Assembly (NCBI GenBank): GCA_965223105.1
Contig: OZ244987.1
Coordinates: 4,960,001 to 5,024,000, forward strand
Length of the DNA: 64,000 nucleotides
Reading direction: 5' to 3'
From: JABDMH01 sp965223105
Lineage (GTDB): Bacteria; Bacteroidota; Bacteroidia; Chitinophagales; Saprospiraceae
The position numbers and the translations under genes were made by a program. Within the stretch, counting starts at the first letter, position 1; every line of letters begins with the position of its first letter. Of the stretch, positions 36,855 to 44,731 are shown piece after piece. Below the pieces are notes generated by a model, which worked only from the letters and a program-made list of their open reading frames with translations, was not told the DNA's origin and searched no databases.

Positions 36855-37130
36855 TTACATTCTTTTGTATTTGTTCTCTACTTTCCTCCAAACCATACTT
36901 CTTATGATAAACCAGATGAAATACTTTACTTGAATATACATTTCTACCTCGTCACCATCGAGATCCTTTGCTACTACCTTAAATGCCTTATTTGACTCTG
37001 ATTCACCAAGTGACCAAGTAAAATACCAGATATCCTTAGGCAATCTTCTCAATGGTTCAATACTATCAATTATAAAACGGCCTTCCAGTTTACGTCTTAT
37101 GTGATTTTCAAATTTAATTCTACTAATCAT
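36855..37130 (-). CDS. Unknown cytoplasmic protein (cassette C3, second gene)
   Basis: 91 residues, MISRIKFENHIRRKLEGRFI, no signal peptide and no recognised domain; a WYFTW-type aromatic strand lies mid-protein. Its ATG is one base after the stop of the gene before, so the two are surely coupled. Two-gene cassettes often hold toxin-antitoxin or effector-immunity pairs, but nothing here proves that. Confidence 0.6.
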   Translation of the reverse strand: MISRIKFENHIRRKLEGRFIIDSIEPLRRLPKDIWYFTWSLGESESNKAFKVVAKDLDGDEVEMYIQVKYFIWFIIRSMVWRKVENKYKRM

Positions 37131-37131
37131 C

Positions 37132-37476
37132 TTAGATCAAAGCAAGCTCACTAAGTATCGAATCCGACACATCCATCTGATATTCGTCTGTGAAGTTCTC
37201 CACATCAAAAGGAAATAGTCCAATATCTGCCCAAGAATAATTTGATCTTCGATTAAGGACTGGTGATTCTTCAAGAACAAACCACGATTCCCTACCATCC
37301 CAAATAAATCTAATTGCCAACTTCTCCTTTTCGCTAACCCAAATGCAAAATCGAGATCCAAATATTTCCTCTTGGTGCTCATTCGAAATCATTTCGAAAC
37401 CTTTCACACTCAATCTCTCATCAAGACGTGAAACTATCAACTTGTATGCTGTTTTTACGTTATCGGATGACTTCAT
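37132..37476 (-). CDS. Unknown cytoplasmic protein (cassette C3, first gene)
   Basis: 114 residues from the ATG at 37476 (MKSSDNVKTAYKLIVSRLDE); an ATG at 37494 inside the start box is also in frame. The frame stays open further upstream through the attC site, but that part is not cassette coding sequence. No recognised domain; pattern SRFCIWVSEKEKLAIRFIWD suggests an alpha/beta fold. Coupled to the downstream gene. Confidence 0.6.
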   Translation of the reverse strand: MKSSDNVKTAYKLIVSRLDERLSVKGFEMISNEHQEEIFGSRFCIWVSEKEKLAIRFIWDGRESWFVLEESPVLNRRSNYSWADIGLFPFDVENFTDEYQMDVSDSILSELALI

Positions 37477-37487
37477 CTTTAGATAAT

Positions 37488-37620
37488 TAAGCATAACGTC
37501 CTGGTGCATGCGCCTGTGCCGCTCCCCACAAATTAGAACATTTCCGCTACTTAATCTCAGAAATACACTCGATAAGAGATGCAACTAAGCGGCATGGTGT
37601 CATGCACTTTGTTGGTGGCT
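37488..37620 (-). repeat. attC-like site ending cassette C2
   Basis: Minus strand: GCCACCAAC (mirror of the C2 start GTTGGTGGC), arm AGTGCATGACACCATGCCGCT pairing with AGCGGCACAGGCGCATGCAC, then GACGTTATGCTTA, the C3 start. About 132 bp. Confidence 0.8.
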
Positions 37621-37623
37621 GGC

Positions 37624-38001
37624 CTAAATCTTCTTGATTCTGCTTCGAATCCAGTTTAGAATCGAGTCATAGTCTCTGTTCCCCGCCGCAATATCCATTA
37701 CGAATTTGTATTTGTCTGATCTGGAGGCTTCTATATCTAGGTTCTGCTCGAGCAAGGTTAATCTCATCAAAACAAAACCTGTTCTTTTGTTCCCATCATT
37801 GAAAGGATGATTTGTCACTATGCTTTCAATTATTGCTGCGGCTTTCTCTTCTGGAGTTGGGTAAAATTCTTGAGTACTAATTCCAGATTTAGGTCTTTCT
37901 AACGAGGATTCTAGCATTCCTATATCTCGGATACCTTGAATTCCCCCAAATCTCTTGATTAAAATCTGATGAATTTTGATGACTTGTTCCTTGGAGATCA
38001 C
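37624..38001 (-). CDS. doc: Doc/Fic-type toxin (cassette C2)
   Basis: 125 residues. The Fic/Doc motif HPFNDGNKRTGFVL is intact (H-x-F-x-D-G-N-K-R), and the start IHQILIKRFGGIQGIRDIGM is that of death-on-curing proteins, which phosphorylate EF-Tu. Start is a GTG overlapping the stop of the upstream antitoxin (GTGA), so translation is coupled. Confidence 0.9.
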   Translation of the reverse strand: MISKEQVIKIHQILIKRFGGIQGIRDIGMLESSLERPKSGISTQEFYPTPEEKAAAIIESIVTNHPFNDGNKRTGFVLMRLTLLEQNLDIEASRSDKYKFVMDIAAGNRDYDSILNWIRSRIKKI

Positions 38002-38177
38002 TTTGCTAGGTCTTGAAGGAGCTCATGATCTTCCTTCAAGATTCTTCGAAGGTTCAAGGCAGTGTGTTTCCCATCCCTTGATGCAGATTCAAGTTCCTTC
38101 ATAAAGGTCAGAACATCAGGCAATACCGATTCAGGTAATGACTCTAGGATTTTTGCTATTTCTTGTTTAACGTCCAT
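37998..38177 (-). CDS. Small antitoxin partner of the Doc toxin (cassette C2)
   Basis: 59 residues from the ATG at 38177: MDVKQEIAKILESLPESVLP, then LRRILKEDHELLQDLAK. Helical, charged and small, overlapping the toxin start by 4 bp, as antitoxins do. It does not show an obvious Phd fold, so the pairing is by position and size. Confidence 0.7.
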   Translation of the reverse strand: MDVKQEIAKILESLPESVLPDVLTFMKELESASRDGKHTALNLRRILKEDHELLQDLAK

Positions 38178-38234
38178 CTCCCCGTCTTAGATTGACAATA
38201 TAACGATTCCATAGCAGATTCAGTTTCTTTCATA

Positions 38235-38392
38235 GCTTGCCACCAACGGTTCCCGGCTAAGCGGCTGTGGTGTCAGGCACTCACAGGACCCATCTTTATG
38301 CCAGTCTCTGATAAATATAACAAACTTAATACAGTAGTTGACGTAGGGGAAGGTGCCTGTCACTATGCCGTCTTGAGCCGGTGTTAGTGAGC
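38235..38392 (-). repeat. attC-like site ending cassette C1
   Basis: Minus strand: GCTCACTAAC (perfect mirror of the C1 start GTTAGTGAGC), arm ACCGGCTCAAGACGGC then GTGACAGGCAC, pairing with GTGCCTGACACC and GCCGCTTAGCCGGG, then CCGTTGGTGGCAAG, the C2 start. 158 bp; the clearest site of the array. Confidence 0.82.
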
Positions 38393-38396
38393 GTAC

Positions 38397-39329
38397 TTAC
38401 TTATTCATCTTGACTACCCTCATCCCTCCAAAATACTTTACACCATGACTTTGTCTCAATCGTATCAAATAGGTTGATGAAGGTAAATCACCTAAATTCA
38501 GAATCATTTTCAACTCGTTCTCGGGCCAGGTCTGCTGATGCTGGATCTTACCCCATTGATCAAGCACATTAACACATCCATTCCTAATGGGTTCTGTCAG
38601 CTCCAGAGTTAATTCGTCTTCGAAAGGGTTTGGGAACGCAGTAATTTGATAGGATAGATCTTTAGCCTCAGTTGTGGACACCGTCAGGCAGTCCATGTCA
38701 GTAAATTTGATAGTGGGAAAACTTGGGGCCGAAAAACATCTAAGTGGATCGCTATATTTATCATCGCAGAAACCTGTTCCGTCACTGAAATGAAAAAAAT
38801 TACTAGTGTTCCCGATATCCTCAATTATTATATCATTTGATTTCTCAAAGAATATTTGCTCGTCATGTCCGATCGCATAGGATATACTAAATGATTTAAG
38901 TTCGACATCGTTTGCAAAAAACTTCCCGATAGAATCTATTCGTATATAGTGAGTTCTCCTTCTCAGGTCCCAGGAATGAATTCCAGTTTCGTATATCATA
39001 GTATCACCAACCTCCAGTGAAAAGTCATACAAAACCTTGAATGAATCGTCGTCTTCATCAAAGAAGTAGATCGTATCATCCTCCTTATAAAGATAATTCC
39101 TCTTCGGCCTTCCATTACAGGTTGCATGATCCTGTATATATATAAGACAAACTCGATTCTGAATTATAGTATCACCCTCAATATAACAACGGTTAACGCC
39201 AATGTTTGGTGATCCAAAGCAAACGAGTCTATAGTGCCATTCAGCCCCGTCCACAAATAAATCCTGTGCTTGGAGAAGTAGAATGCTTACTACCATTAGG
39301 AAGGTAATTCTAAATCTTAGATTCAGCAT
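38397..39329 (-). CDS. T9SS-sorted exported protein (cassette C1)
   Basis: 310 residues with a signal peptide (LMVVSILLLQAQ) and a C-terminal type IX secretion tail (ITAFPNPFEDELTLEL to YLIRLRQSHGVKYFGGMRVV). The middle is a beta-rich domain with YLYKEDDTIYFFDEDDDSFK; no known enzyme motif. It is the first unit behind the recombinase; its ATG is 24 bp after the start box. Confidence 0.82.
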   Translation of the reverse strand: MLNLRFRITFLMVVSILLLQAQDLFVDGAEWHYRLVCFGSPNIGVNRCYIEGDTIIQNRVCLIYIQDHATCNGRPKRNYLYKEDDTIYFFDEDDDSFKVLYDFSLEVGDTMIYETGIHSWDLRRRTHYIRIDSIGKFFANDVELKSFSISYAIGHDEQIFFEKSNDIIIEDIGNTSNFFHFSDGTGFCDDKYSDPLRCFSAPSFPTIKFTDMDCLTVSTTEAKDLSYQITAFPNPFEDELTLELTEPIRNGCVNVLDQWGKIQHQQTWPENELKMILNLGDLPSSTYLIRLRQSHGVKYFGGMRVVKMNK

Positions 39330-39343
39330 TATTCAGAATTTAT

Positions 39344-39384
39344 GCTCACTAACACCCATATATCAGCAACTATTGCTGATATAT
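39344..39384 (-). other. Candidate attI/first recombination site with hairpin
   Basis: Between the recombinase stop (39394) and C1 lies a perfect 12-bp inverted repeat, ATATATCAGCAA and TTGCTGATATAT with a 3-bp loop (39358-39384), followed on the minus strand by GGGTG/TTAGTGAGC, the C1 junction at 39353. No T-run follows the hairpin, so it is not a typical terminator. Position and structure fit a primary attachment site. Confidence 0.5.
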
Positions 39385-39393
39385 CTCCTATGT

Positions 39394-40497
39394 TTATGTC
39401 TCCAAGTTACGGTTTTTCCTTATCACATCCAGTGGGCTCTGAATGGTCTTGTTGTTGATGTCCATCACGTGCGTGTAGATCTCCGTAGTCTTGGGTGAAC
39501 CATGGCCCAACATCGATTGAACATACCGCAAGTTAACCCCTTGCTGCAGTAGGTGCGTTGCAAATGAGTGCCTAAGGGTATGTGGTGTAGCCCATGGATT
39601 GACGCCTGCCTTCTTCACTGCACGCCTAAAAAGCTGAGAGATGCTCGAACCACTATACTGGTCCCCATATTGTCCTTCGAACAACCAGTAACTTGGCCGG
39701 TATTGCTTTACATATCGGTCGAGAATGTCAACCAGCATTTTTGACAAGACCGTCTTGCGCTCTCTTTTGCCTTTGCCCCTGATAAAGATGTAGCCTTCAT
39801 CCGGGTGAACATCTTCTATCCTTACATTGAGTACCTCTGAGAGGCGCAGCCCACCACTGTATATGGTAGTCAAAATAGTTCGGTGTTTGAGATTGGTGGG
39901 TGCATGAATCAATGCCCATACTTCCTCAGCACTCAATACATTTGGAAGGCTTCTTCCCTGCTTTGGCCGCTGCAGATCGTAATATTCGCGGGGTTGTCCC
40001 ACCTTCTCATAGTAGAATTTAATCGCATTGATCACCGTGTTTTGCTTGGTCTCTGAAATATGGTATTTAGATATCAACTTAAACAGATATCCTTCTATCT
40101 CGGCCTTGGTTACGGTTTTGAGTTCACGCGAGCCGAAGAAATGGAGAAACGGTACAAAGGCAGAGCGGTAGTTCCTTACCGTATGTTGGCTGTATCCCTT
40201 TAAGATCAGTTGTTGTTCCAATGCTGCGAGCCGGTCTCTGTTTTGATCCGACAGCTGCTGATAGGGCATTCGCTTTGCTGGTTGATGATCTTTGATATCA
40301 AACTGCTGATCAACAATATCCTTGAGTCTCTGCAAATTGGCCGCGGTGTTCACTACACTCCAAAGCTTCTGCTCCGGATGATAAAAACTGCTGTCCAGCT
40401 GCTTCAATTTCTTCCTCCAGTCAAAGGCGTGATAGGGAATGAAGATCTTAATCCGTTTGGCATGGGGGCGAGGAGTGAAGATGATCGCTTTCATCAT
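39394..40497 (-). CDS. Array tyrosine recombinase, XerC/D-like with extra N-terminal domain
   Basis: 367 residues. Residues 1-65 form an additional small domain (IFTPRPHAKRIKIFIPYHAF, then FYHPEQKLWSV). A SAM-like core-binding domain follows (about 82-170). The catalytic domain has Arg218 (GLRLSEV), Lys243 (RGKGKRERK), His306 and Arg309 (HTLRHSFATH), His332 (GHGSPKTTEIYTHV) and Tyr341. The end ...QSPLDVI recalls the SPLD end of integron integrases, but the IntI-specific extra helix before the HxxR box is missing. Same strand as the cassettes it precedes. Full length and probably active. Confidence 0.88.
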   Translation of the reverse strand: MMKAIIFTPRPHAKRIKIFIPYHAFDWRKKLKQLDSSFYHPEQKLWSVVNTAANLQRLKDIVDQQFDIKDHQPAKRMPYQQLSDQNRDRLAALEQQLILKGYSQHTVRNYRSAFVPFLHFFGSRELKTVTKAEIEGYLFKLISKYHISETKQNTVINAIKFYYEKVGQPREYYDLQRPKQGRSLPNVLSAEEVWALIHAPTNLKHRTILTTIYSGGLRLSEVLNVRIEDVHPDEGYIFIRGKGKRERKTVLSKMLVDILDRYVKQYRPSYWLFEGQYGDQYSGSSISQLFRRAVKKAGVNPWATPHTLRHSFATHLLQQGVNLRYVQSMLGHGSPKTTEIYTHVMDINNKTIQSPLDVIRKNRNLET

Positions 40498-40689
40498 AGG
40501 CTGATGTTCAAGTTTTTAAAGTATCATACTTGGCAACAATAGCATAAATCTGCCCCTTTACCCGGTATTAAACGTTTATAGTCGTTTGTAAACGATTTTA
40601 TCGGATACCACCTTATCCATCTGAAAATCAGTACCTTTAGGAGATATTACCAAGGTGATCTCTAACGTGTTTGAAAGACTGTACAGCAA

Positions 40690-41034
40690 ATGCCAGTTTT
40701 GTACCATCCCCTATCGGGTAGAGCGGATAAGAAATTCTGCAATTATCAGTGCAAAAACCGTTATCATGCCGGCTTGCGTTTGACCAATCTCCCCATACGC
40801 CAACGCATAGACCGGTTTTTGCATCGCAACCACACCATATTGGTTGAATTGGAAAAGAAAACATTGGCAAAACGATGGTCGGTCACCAAAAGTAGCCTGT
40901 ACAAGAAAGGATTTCGCTTTACCTACTACACCAGTTCATACCTCAACAGTAGAGGCAAAACCTATTTCTATGTCTACAATTTTCGATGGATGGAGTTTGG
41001 CGACGGTAAGGTGCTGGTAATAAAAAATGATTGA
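40690..41034 (+). CDS. Small zinc-finger-like protein of unknown function
   Basis: 114 residues. The N-terminus PLSGRADKKFCNYQC is that of a small Bacteroidota family with an N-terminal zinc ribbon (PLxGRxDKxFCxxxC) and a C-terminal helical domain (LYKKGFRFTYYTSSYLNSRG). The first CxxC pair of the ribbon is seen only in another frame just upstream (SKCQFCT, about 40683-40704), so either the gene has a frameshift there or this product lacks two ligands. Divergent from the array recombinase, with 190 bp between them. Confidence 0.65.
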   Translation: MPVLYHPLSGRADKKFCNYQCKNRYHAGLRLTNLPIRQRIDRFLHRNHTILVELEKKTLAKRWSVTKSSLYKKGFRFTYYTSSYLNSRGKTYFYVYNFRWMEFGDGKVLVIKND

Positions 41035-41306
41035 TCTCTGCCTTCCAATACTGCATCCGGATGACTTCCTGTAACTCCCATATCTTCCGTATACAATCAA
41101 GGACGCTTATCCAGCAGAATACACGATAGAATCAGTAGTAGGGCACAAACGTACTGACATATAACGATGAGCAAATGAACGCAAGGAGTTTGTCACTACC
41201 TCCTGAGATCTGATGATTGAAGATCTTAGCCCGGAGTTGATTTGTGGTCCACGTGAAAAATGCAAAAAGCCCACCGAGACATCGATGGGCTCTTGTTCAT
41301 ATTAGG

Positions 41307-41378
41307 CAGCCCGTAGGGGATTCGAACCCCTGTTACCGGGATGAAAACCCGGCGTCCTAACCCCTAGACGAACGGGCC
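41307..41378 (-). tRNA. tRNA-Glu (anticodon TTC)
   Basis: 72-nt cloverleaf on the minus strand: acceptor GGCCCGT with ACGGGCT, anticodon arm CCGGG-TTTTCAT-CCCGG giving TTC, T arm GGGG-TTCGAAT-CCCC. CCA is not encoded fully (GCCT follows). It lies about 0.8 kb outside the array. Confidence 0.95.
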
Positions 41379-41530
41379 TTTATAAAAAGCTGGGCAAAGA
41401 TATTATTTTCAAAGTGAAATCAAAACATCGCTCACTTGATTTCTAATGACCCTTTTTCGATGTGAAGCAGGTCCTCTTTTCCACAAATAAACCGTAATTT
41501 TTGGCTATCAAATCAAACAAACGAAACATC

Positions 41531-41953
41531 ATGGGAACTCTTAAAATCAATCACTTAGCGGTCTGGGTGGTCATTGTCCTTCTTCATGTGCTGGGTTTTC
41601 TCTGGTATGGGCCCCTCTTTGGAGACCAATGGATGGAACTCGAAGGTTTGGACATGGCAACCCTTGAAGCCAACCCTCCTGGAGCGGGTGTGTGGATCAC
41701 CAACTTCATTGCTACTGTGGTACCAGTCTACGTGTTGGCCTGGTTATTTACCAAACTCAACATCGAAAATGCTGGAACCGGTGCCTTGGTCGGCCTCCTC
41801 ATAGCATTTGCCTTCTCGCATCTCAGCACCATGACTTCAGATATGTTTGCCCAGGAGCATTATGAACTCAGTTGGATCACGGGCGGTTTTAACCTGGTGG
41901 CTATGGCAATCGCCGGCCTAGTTCTCGGTGCCTGGCGGAAATACCAGGCCTGA
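41531..41953 (+). CDS. DUF1761-family membrane protein
   Basis: 140 residues from the ATG at 41531 (MGTLKINHLAVW). Four membrane helices and the family opening with LGFLWYGPLFGDQWM, as in DUF1761. Function unknown. Ten further codons upstream are open but the first Met with the family alignment is 41531. Confidence 0.85.
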   Translation: MGTLKINHLAVWVVIVLLHVLGFLWYGPLFGDQWMELEGLDMATLEANPPGAGVWITNFIATVVPVYVLAWLFTKLNIENAGTGALVGLLIAFAFSHLSTMTSDMFAQEHYELSWITGGFNLVAMAIAGLVLGAWRKYQA

Positions 41954-42137
41954 TTTGGGGTGGATCGACAAGTCTTGCAGCCACGTGTTTTCTCGATCTG
42001 AAGACGCGGCAGACCGTAGTCCATGCTGATTGAACCACTCGTACTGAAACTCATCGGGTAAATTTTCGGGCGTTTCAGCCTAGGCATTAGCATCGTCAAC
42101 AATGTCAATGGAAGAGAAGCTCTCGATTGTTTTTTTG

Positions 42138-42145
42138 TTATTTTT
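42138..42145 (+). promoter_or_regulatory. Candidate Bacteroidota -7 box upstream of gap
   Basis: TATTTTTG fits the TAnnTTTG promoter element, 51 bp upstream of the gap start. No well-spaced -33 TTTG was found. Confidence 0.4.
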
Positions 42146-42196
42146 GCACCTCGATTTTTTGAGCATATCCTTAATTCTTAACTAACAATTGCAAAA

Positions 42197-43201
42197 ATGT
42201 CAAAGAAAGTAGCTATCAATGGTTTTGGAAGAATTGGCAGGCTTACCTTTAGAAAGCTCCTAGAGAGACCAGGAATTGAGGTCGTCGCCATCAACGACTT
42301 GACCGACAATGCGACCCTGGCACATCTTCTCAAATATGATTCCTCACAAGGCAAATTTGAAGGCACTGTGGAATCCACCGATGAGTATCTCATTGTAAAT
42401 GGAACCAAAATCCATGCATCAGCTGAGCGCAATCCCGCTGCTCTACCGTGGAAGGAACTGGGTGTAGATGTGGTACTGGAATGCACGGGCATCTTTCGGG
42501 ACGCCGAGAAAGCTGGATTACATCTTGAAGCTGGTGCTAAAAAAGTTGTCATCTCTGCTCCTGCCAAAGGAGAAGGTATAGACACGGTGGTGTTGGGGGT
42601 TAACGACGATCAATTGAGTGATGACAATAAGGTTTACTCAAACGCCTCATGTACAACCAACTGCTTGGCACCTGTAGTGAAAATTCTTGATGACAATTGG
42701 GGAATCCAGGTAGGAAGTATGACCACTACCCATGCCTATACCTCCGATCAAAATATCCAAGACGGTCCACATAAAGACCTCCGGCGAGCACGAGCAGCCG
42801 CCATTAATATTGTGCCAACCTCAACTGGCGCCGCTTCCGCTGTAGGGAAAGTCGTTCCATCCGTGGCCGGTAGACTTTCAGCTATAGCCTTGCGGGTACC
42901 TGTAGTATCTGGATCGATGATTGAACTCAATGTGCTTTTGAATAATAACACTTCAGTTGAGGAAGTAAACGCCAAATTCAAGGAGCAAGCCGATGGGCCA
43001 ATGAAAGGCATCCTCGAATACCAGGAAGATCCCATCGTTTCCTCTGATATTTTACAAAATCCCCATTCATCCATCTTCGATTCTCTGATGACTGAAGTTC
43101 TGCAAGATAATTTTGTGAAAGTCGTCAGTTGGTACGACAACGAAGCCGGTTACTCCGCCAGGTTGGCGGATCTGACCACCAGAATTGCTGAGTCGGTTTA
43201 G
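42197..43201 (+). CDS. gap: Glyceraldehyde-3-phosphate dehydrogenase, type I
   Basis: 334 residues, full length. NAD-binding GFGRIGRL at the N-terminus, the catalytic Cys in SNASCTTNCLAP at about 152, His in TTTHAYTSDQ and the ending WYDNEAGYSARL. Catalyses NAD(P)-dependent oxidation of GAP to 1,3-bisphosphoglycerate in glycolysis. Stands alone; the next gene converges. Confidence 0.97.
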   Translation: MSKKVAINGFGRIGRLTFRKLLERPGIEVVAINDLTDNATLAHLLKYDSSQGKFEGTVESTDEYLIVNGTKIHASAERNPAALPWKELGVDVVLECTGIFRDAEKAGLHLEAGAKKVVISAPAKGEGIDTVVLGVNDDQLSDDNKVYSNASCTTNCLAPVVKILDDNWGIQVGSMTTTHAYTSDQNIQDGPHKDLRRARAAAINIVPTSTGAASAVGKVVPSVAGRLSAIALRVPVVSGSMIELNVLLNNNTSVEEVNAKFKEQADGPMKGILEYQEDPIVSSDILQNPHSSIFDSLMTEVLQDNFVKVVSWYDNEAGYSARLADLTTRIAESV

Positions 43202-43210
43202 ACTTAAAGG

Positions 43211-44611
43211 CTACCAAGAATTAGAAGGGGGCGGCACGTAATAATGGCTGTCCTCTTCTATCTCAGCAATCCAATCGTACGCAGCTTGATGAAGCTTCGG
43301 TCGAAGGCCCAAACTGTATAACTTTCGATGATCACGGGAAGGGAAAACCCGGTTGGTCAAAAGAATAAAAATCAGCTCTTTCTCTGGGTCTACCCAAAAA
43401 AAGGTGCCTGTAAAGCCGGAATGACCGTAACTGGATCGGCTGGCCGATTTGGCCACATAACTACTGGTGGAATCATAGGTGATCTGAGGTTTATCGAAAC
43501 CTAGTCCCCTTCGATTTCCTTCCTCACAGTACTGGCAATGCGTAAACTGCTCAATGACTTCCTCACTGAAGTATTTTCGACCTTGGTACATCCCCCGATG
43601 TAAATACATCTGCAGCAGTTTTGCCAGGTCAGGAGCTGAAGCAAATAAGCCAGCGTTGCATGATAACCCATCTAACATTGCTGCTGCTTCATCATGGACC
43701 CTGCCATGGACCAAGCCTCTCCGAAACGAAGTATCGACTTCTGTGGGTACAATGCGTTCCTTGGGAAAGTGATCCAATGGACGATATCGGATGGTACTGG
43801 CATCCATAGGATCAAAGAAATGGTGGTATAAGAAAGAATCTATCCGCATGCCCGTTCTATTTTTTACCAGATCGGGATAGAGCAAAAAAGTCAAACCACT
43901 GTAGACATAACCGGGTTCAGGATTCAAGCTGGTCTTACGTACCATCCTATGCATGCGTTTCTTATACCGGTGATGCAAATAAAGGCTATCGGTGATCCTA
44001 ATAGGATAGCGTTCAGACGACTCGGGCTTGAATGTACGGGCTCTGAATTTCCCATTCCTTCTCAACGCCCTCTGCCAAAAAACAATATAAGGTTGAAGAC
44101 GACCATAATGCGACAGAGCCCGCCGTAAGGTAATATCAGCCTTATCAGAGCCGCAAAGGACAGGAAACAAATCACACAATTTGTCATCAAGAGAAATGAC
44201 ACCTTTATCGATCAAATACATCAAAGCCGGAACTGCAGTAGTTACTTTAGTAATGGAAGCCAGGTCATACAGATCAATCATCTGAACCGGCCTCTTTTGG
44301 TCATAGGTGTGGTAACCATATGCCTTAGATAATAGTACACTATCACGATGTATGATGAGTACTTGTCCTCCGGGGAAAGCCATTGAATCGATGCCTACTT
44401 GCATGAGGGAATCAATCGTTACAGAAGCTCCTTCGTCTTGAGCTGGTGGCCGGAAAAACAGCCCCAGGTGCTCCTCCTTCTTCGAAATGCTATCCACCGA
44501 CTGTCCGGCAACGGGTGCAATCACAACTAAAATCAAGAATATCACGATTTGGGTGGTCCGATGAAATATGCTGGGCACAGAAATTGTTTTAAACAAATAA
44601 GAAAGATACAT
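43211..44611 (-). CDS. Exported serine hydrolase of the beta-lactamase/PBP4-like family
   Basis: 466 residues from the ATG at 44611; the frame is open to 44713, but that part would overlap the divergent glmS promoter, and the signal peptide (FHRTTQIVIFLILVVIAPVAG, split by eye) follows 44611. Catalytic Ser-x-x-Lys in LASITKVTTA, third motif HSGFTGTFFW. Members hydrolyse esters, amides or D-Ala peptides. The tyrosine motif YSGLTFLL is close to the class C Y-x-N pattern but not exact. Confidence 0.85.
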   Translation of the reverse strand: MYLSYLFKTISVPSIFHRTTQIVIFLILVVIAPVAGQSVDSISKKEEHLGLFFRPPAQDEGASVTIDSLMQVGIDSMAFPGGQVLIIHRDSVLLSKAYGYHTYDQKRPVQMIDLYDLASITKVTTAVPALMYLIDKGVISLDDKLCDLFPVLCGSDKADITLRRALSHYGRLQPYIVFWQRALRRNGKFRARTFKPESSERYPIRITDSLYLHHRYKKRMHRMVRKTSLNPEPGYVYSGLTFLLYPDLVKNRTGMRIDSFLYHHFFDPMDASTIRYRPLDHFPKERIVPTEVDTSFRRGLVHGRVHDEAAAMLDGLSCNAGLFASAPDLAKLLQMYLHRGMYQGRKYFSEEVIEQFTHCQYCEEGNRRGLGFDKPQITYDSTSSYVAKSASRSSYGHSGFTGTFFWVDPEKELIFILLTNRVFPSRDHRKLYSLGLRPKLHQAAYDWIAEIEEDSHYYVPPPSNSW

Positions 44612-44696
44612 CAAGTATACATTCTCAGGAATTTTGAACCATTGAATATTAGTATTCTTAGGCCAGGATGAAAGAGAGTAGCGTTTGGCCTTTTTG

Positions 44697-44704
44697 TACT
44701 TTTG
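44697..44704 (+). promoter_or_regulatory. Candidate -7 box upstream of glmS
   Basis: TACTTTTG matches TAnnTTTG, 27 bp upstream of the glmS start. It supports the later starts chosen for both glmS and the divergent hydrolase. Confidence 0.45.
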
Positions 44705-44731
44705 CTCGATCATATTAAAAAAAAATTACTT

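Larger units (their letters stand above)
10920..40497 (-). other. Integron-like cassette array with XerC/D-type integrase
   Basis: Nearly all non-transposon genes from 11013 to 39329 lie on the minus strand, behind a tyrosine recombinase at 39394-40497 on the same strand. Read on the minus strand, units start at GTTR boxes, and most end in a site opening with the reverse complement of their own start box. Examples: C1 start GTTAGTGAGC and end GCTCACTAAC; C3 GTTATGCTTA and TAAGCATAAC; C4 GTTGGGCATC and GATGCCCAAC; C5 GTTAGATGTA and TACATCTAAC; C7 GTTGCATACA and TGTATGCAAC. Between the two boxes the arms fold back on each other. This is the architecture of integron cassettes. The same-strand integrase recalls the reverse integrons reported in spirochaetes and planctomycetes. 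C15, C17 and C19 have degenerate or lost ends. Confidence 0.75.

Noticed and set aside
39358..39384. Rho-independent terminator of the recombinase gene
   Set aside because: The stem is AT-rich at its base and is followed by GGGTGTTAGTG rather than a T-run; an attachment-site role is at least as likely.
41307..41378. tRNA-Glu as the integration target of the array
   Set aside because: The tRNA is about 0.8 kb from the recombinase, and I found no partial copy of its 3' end at the other edge of the array.
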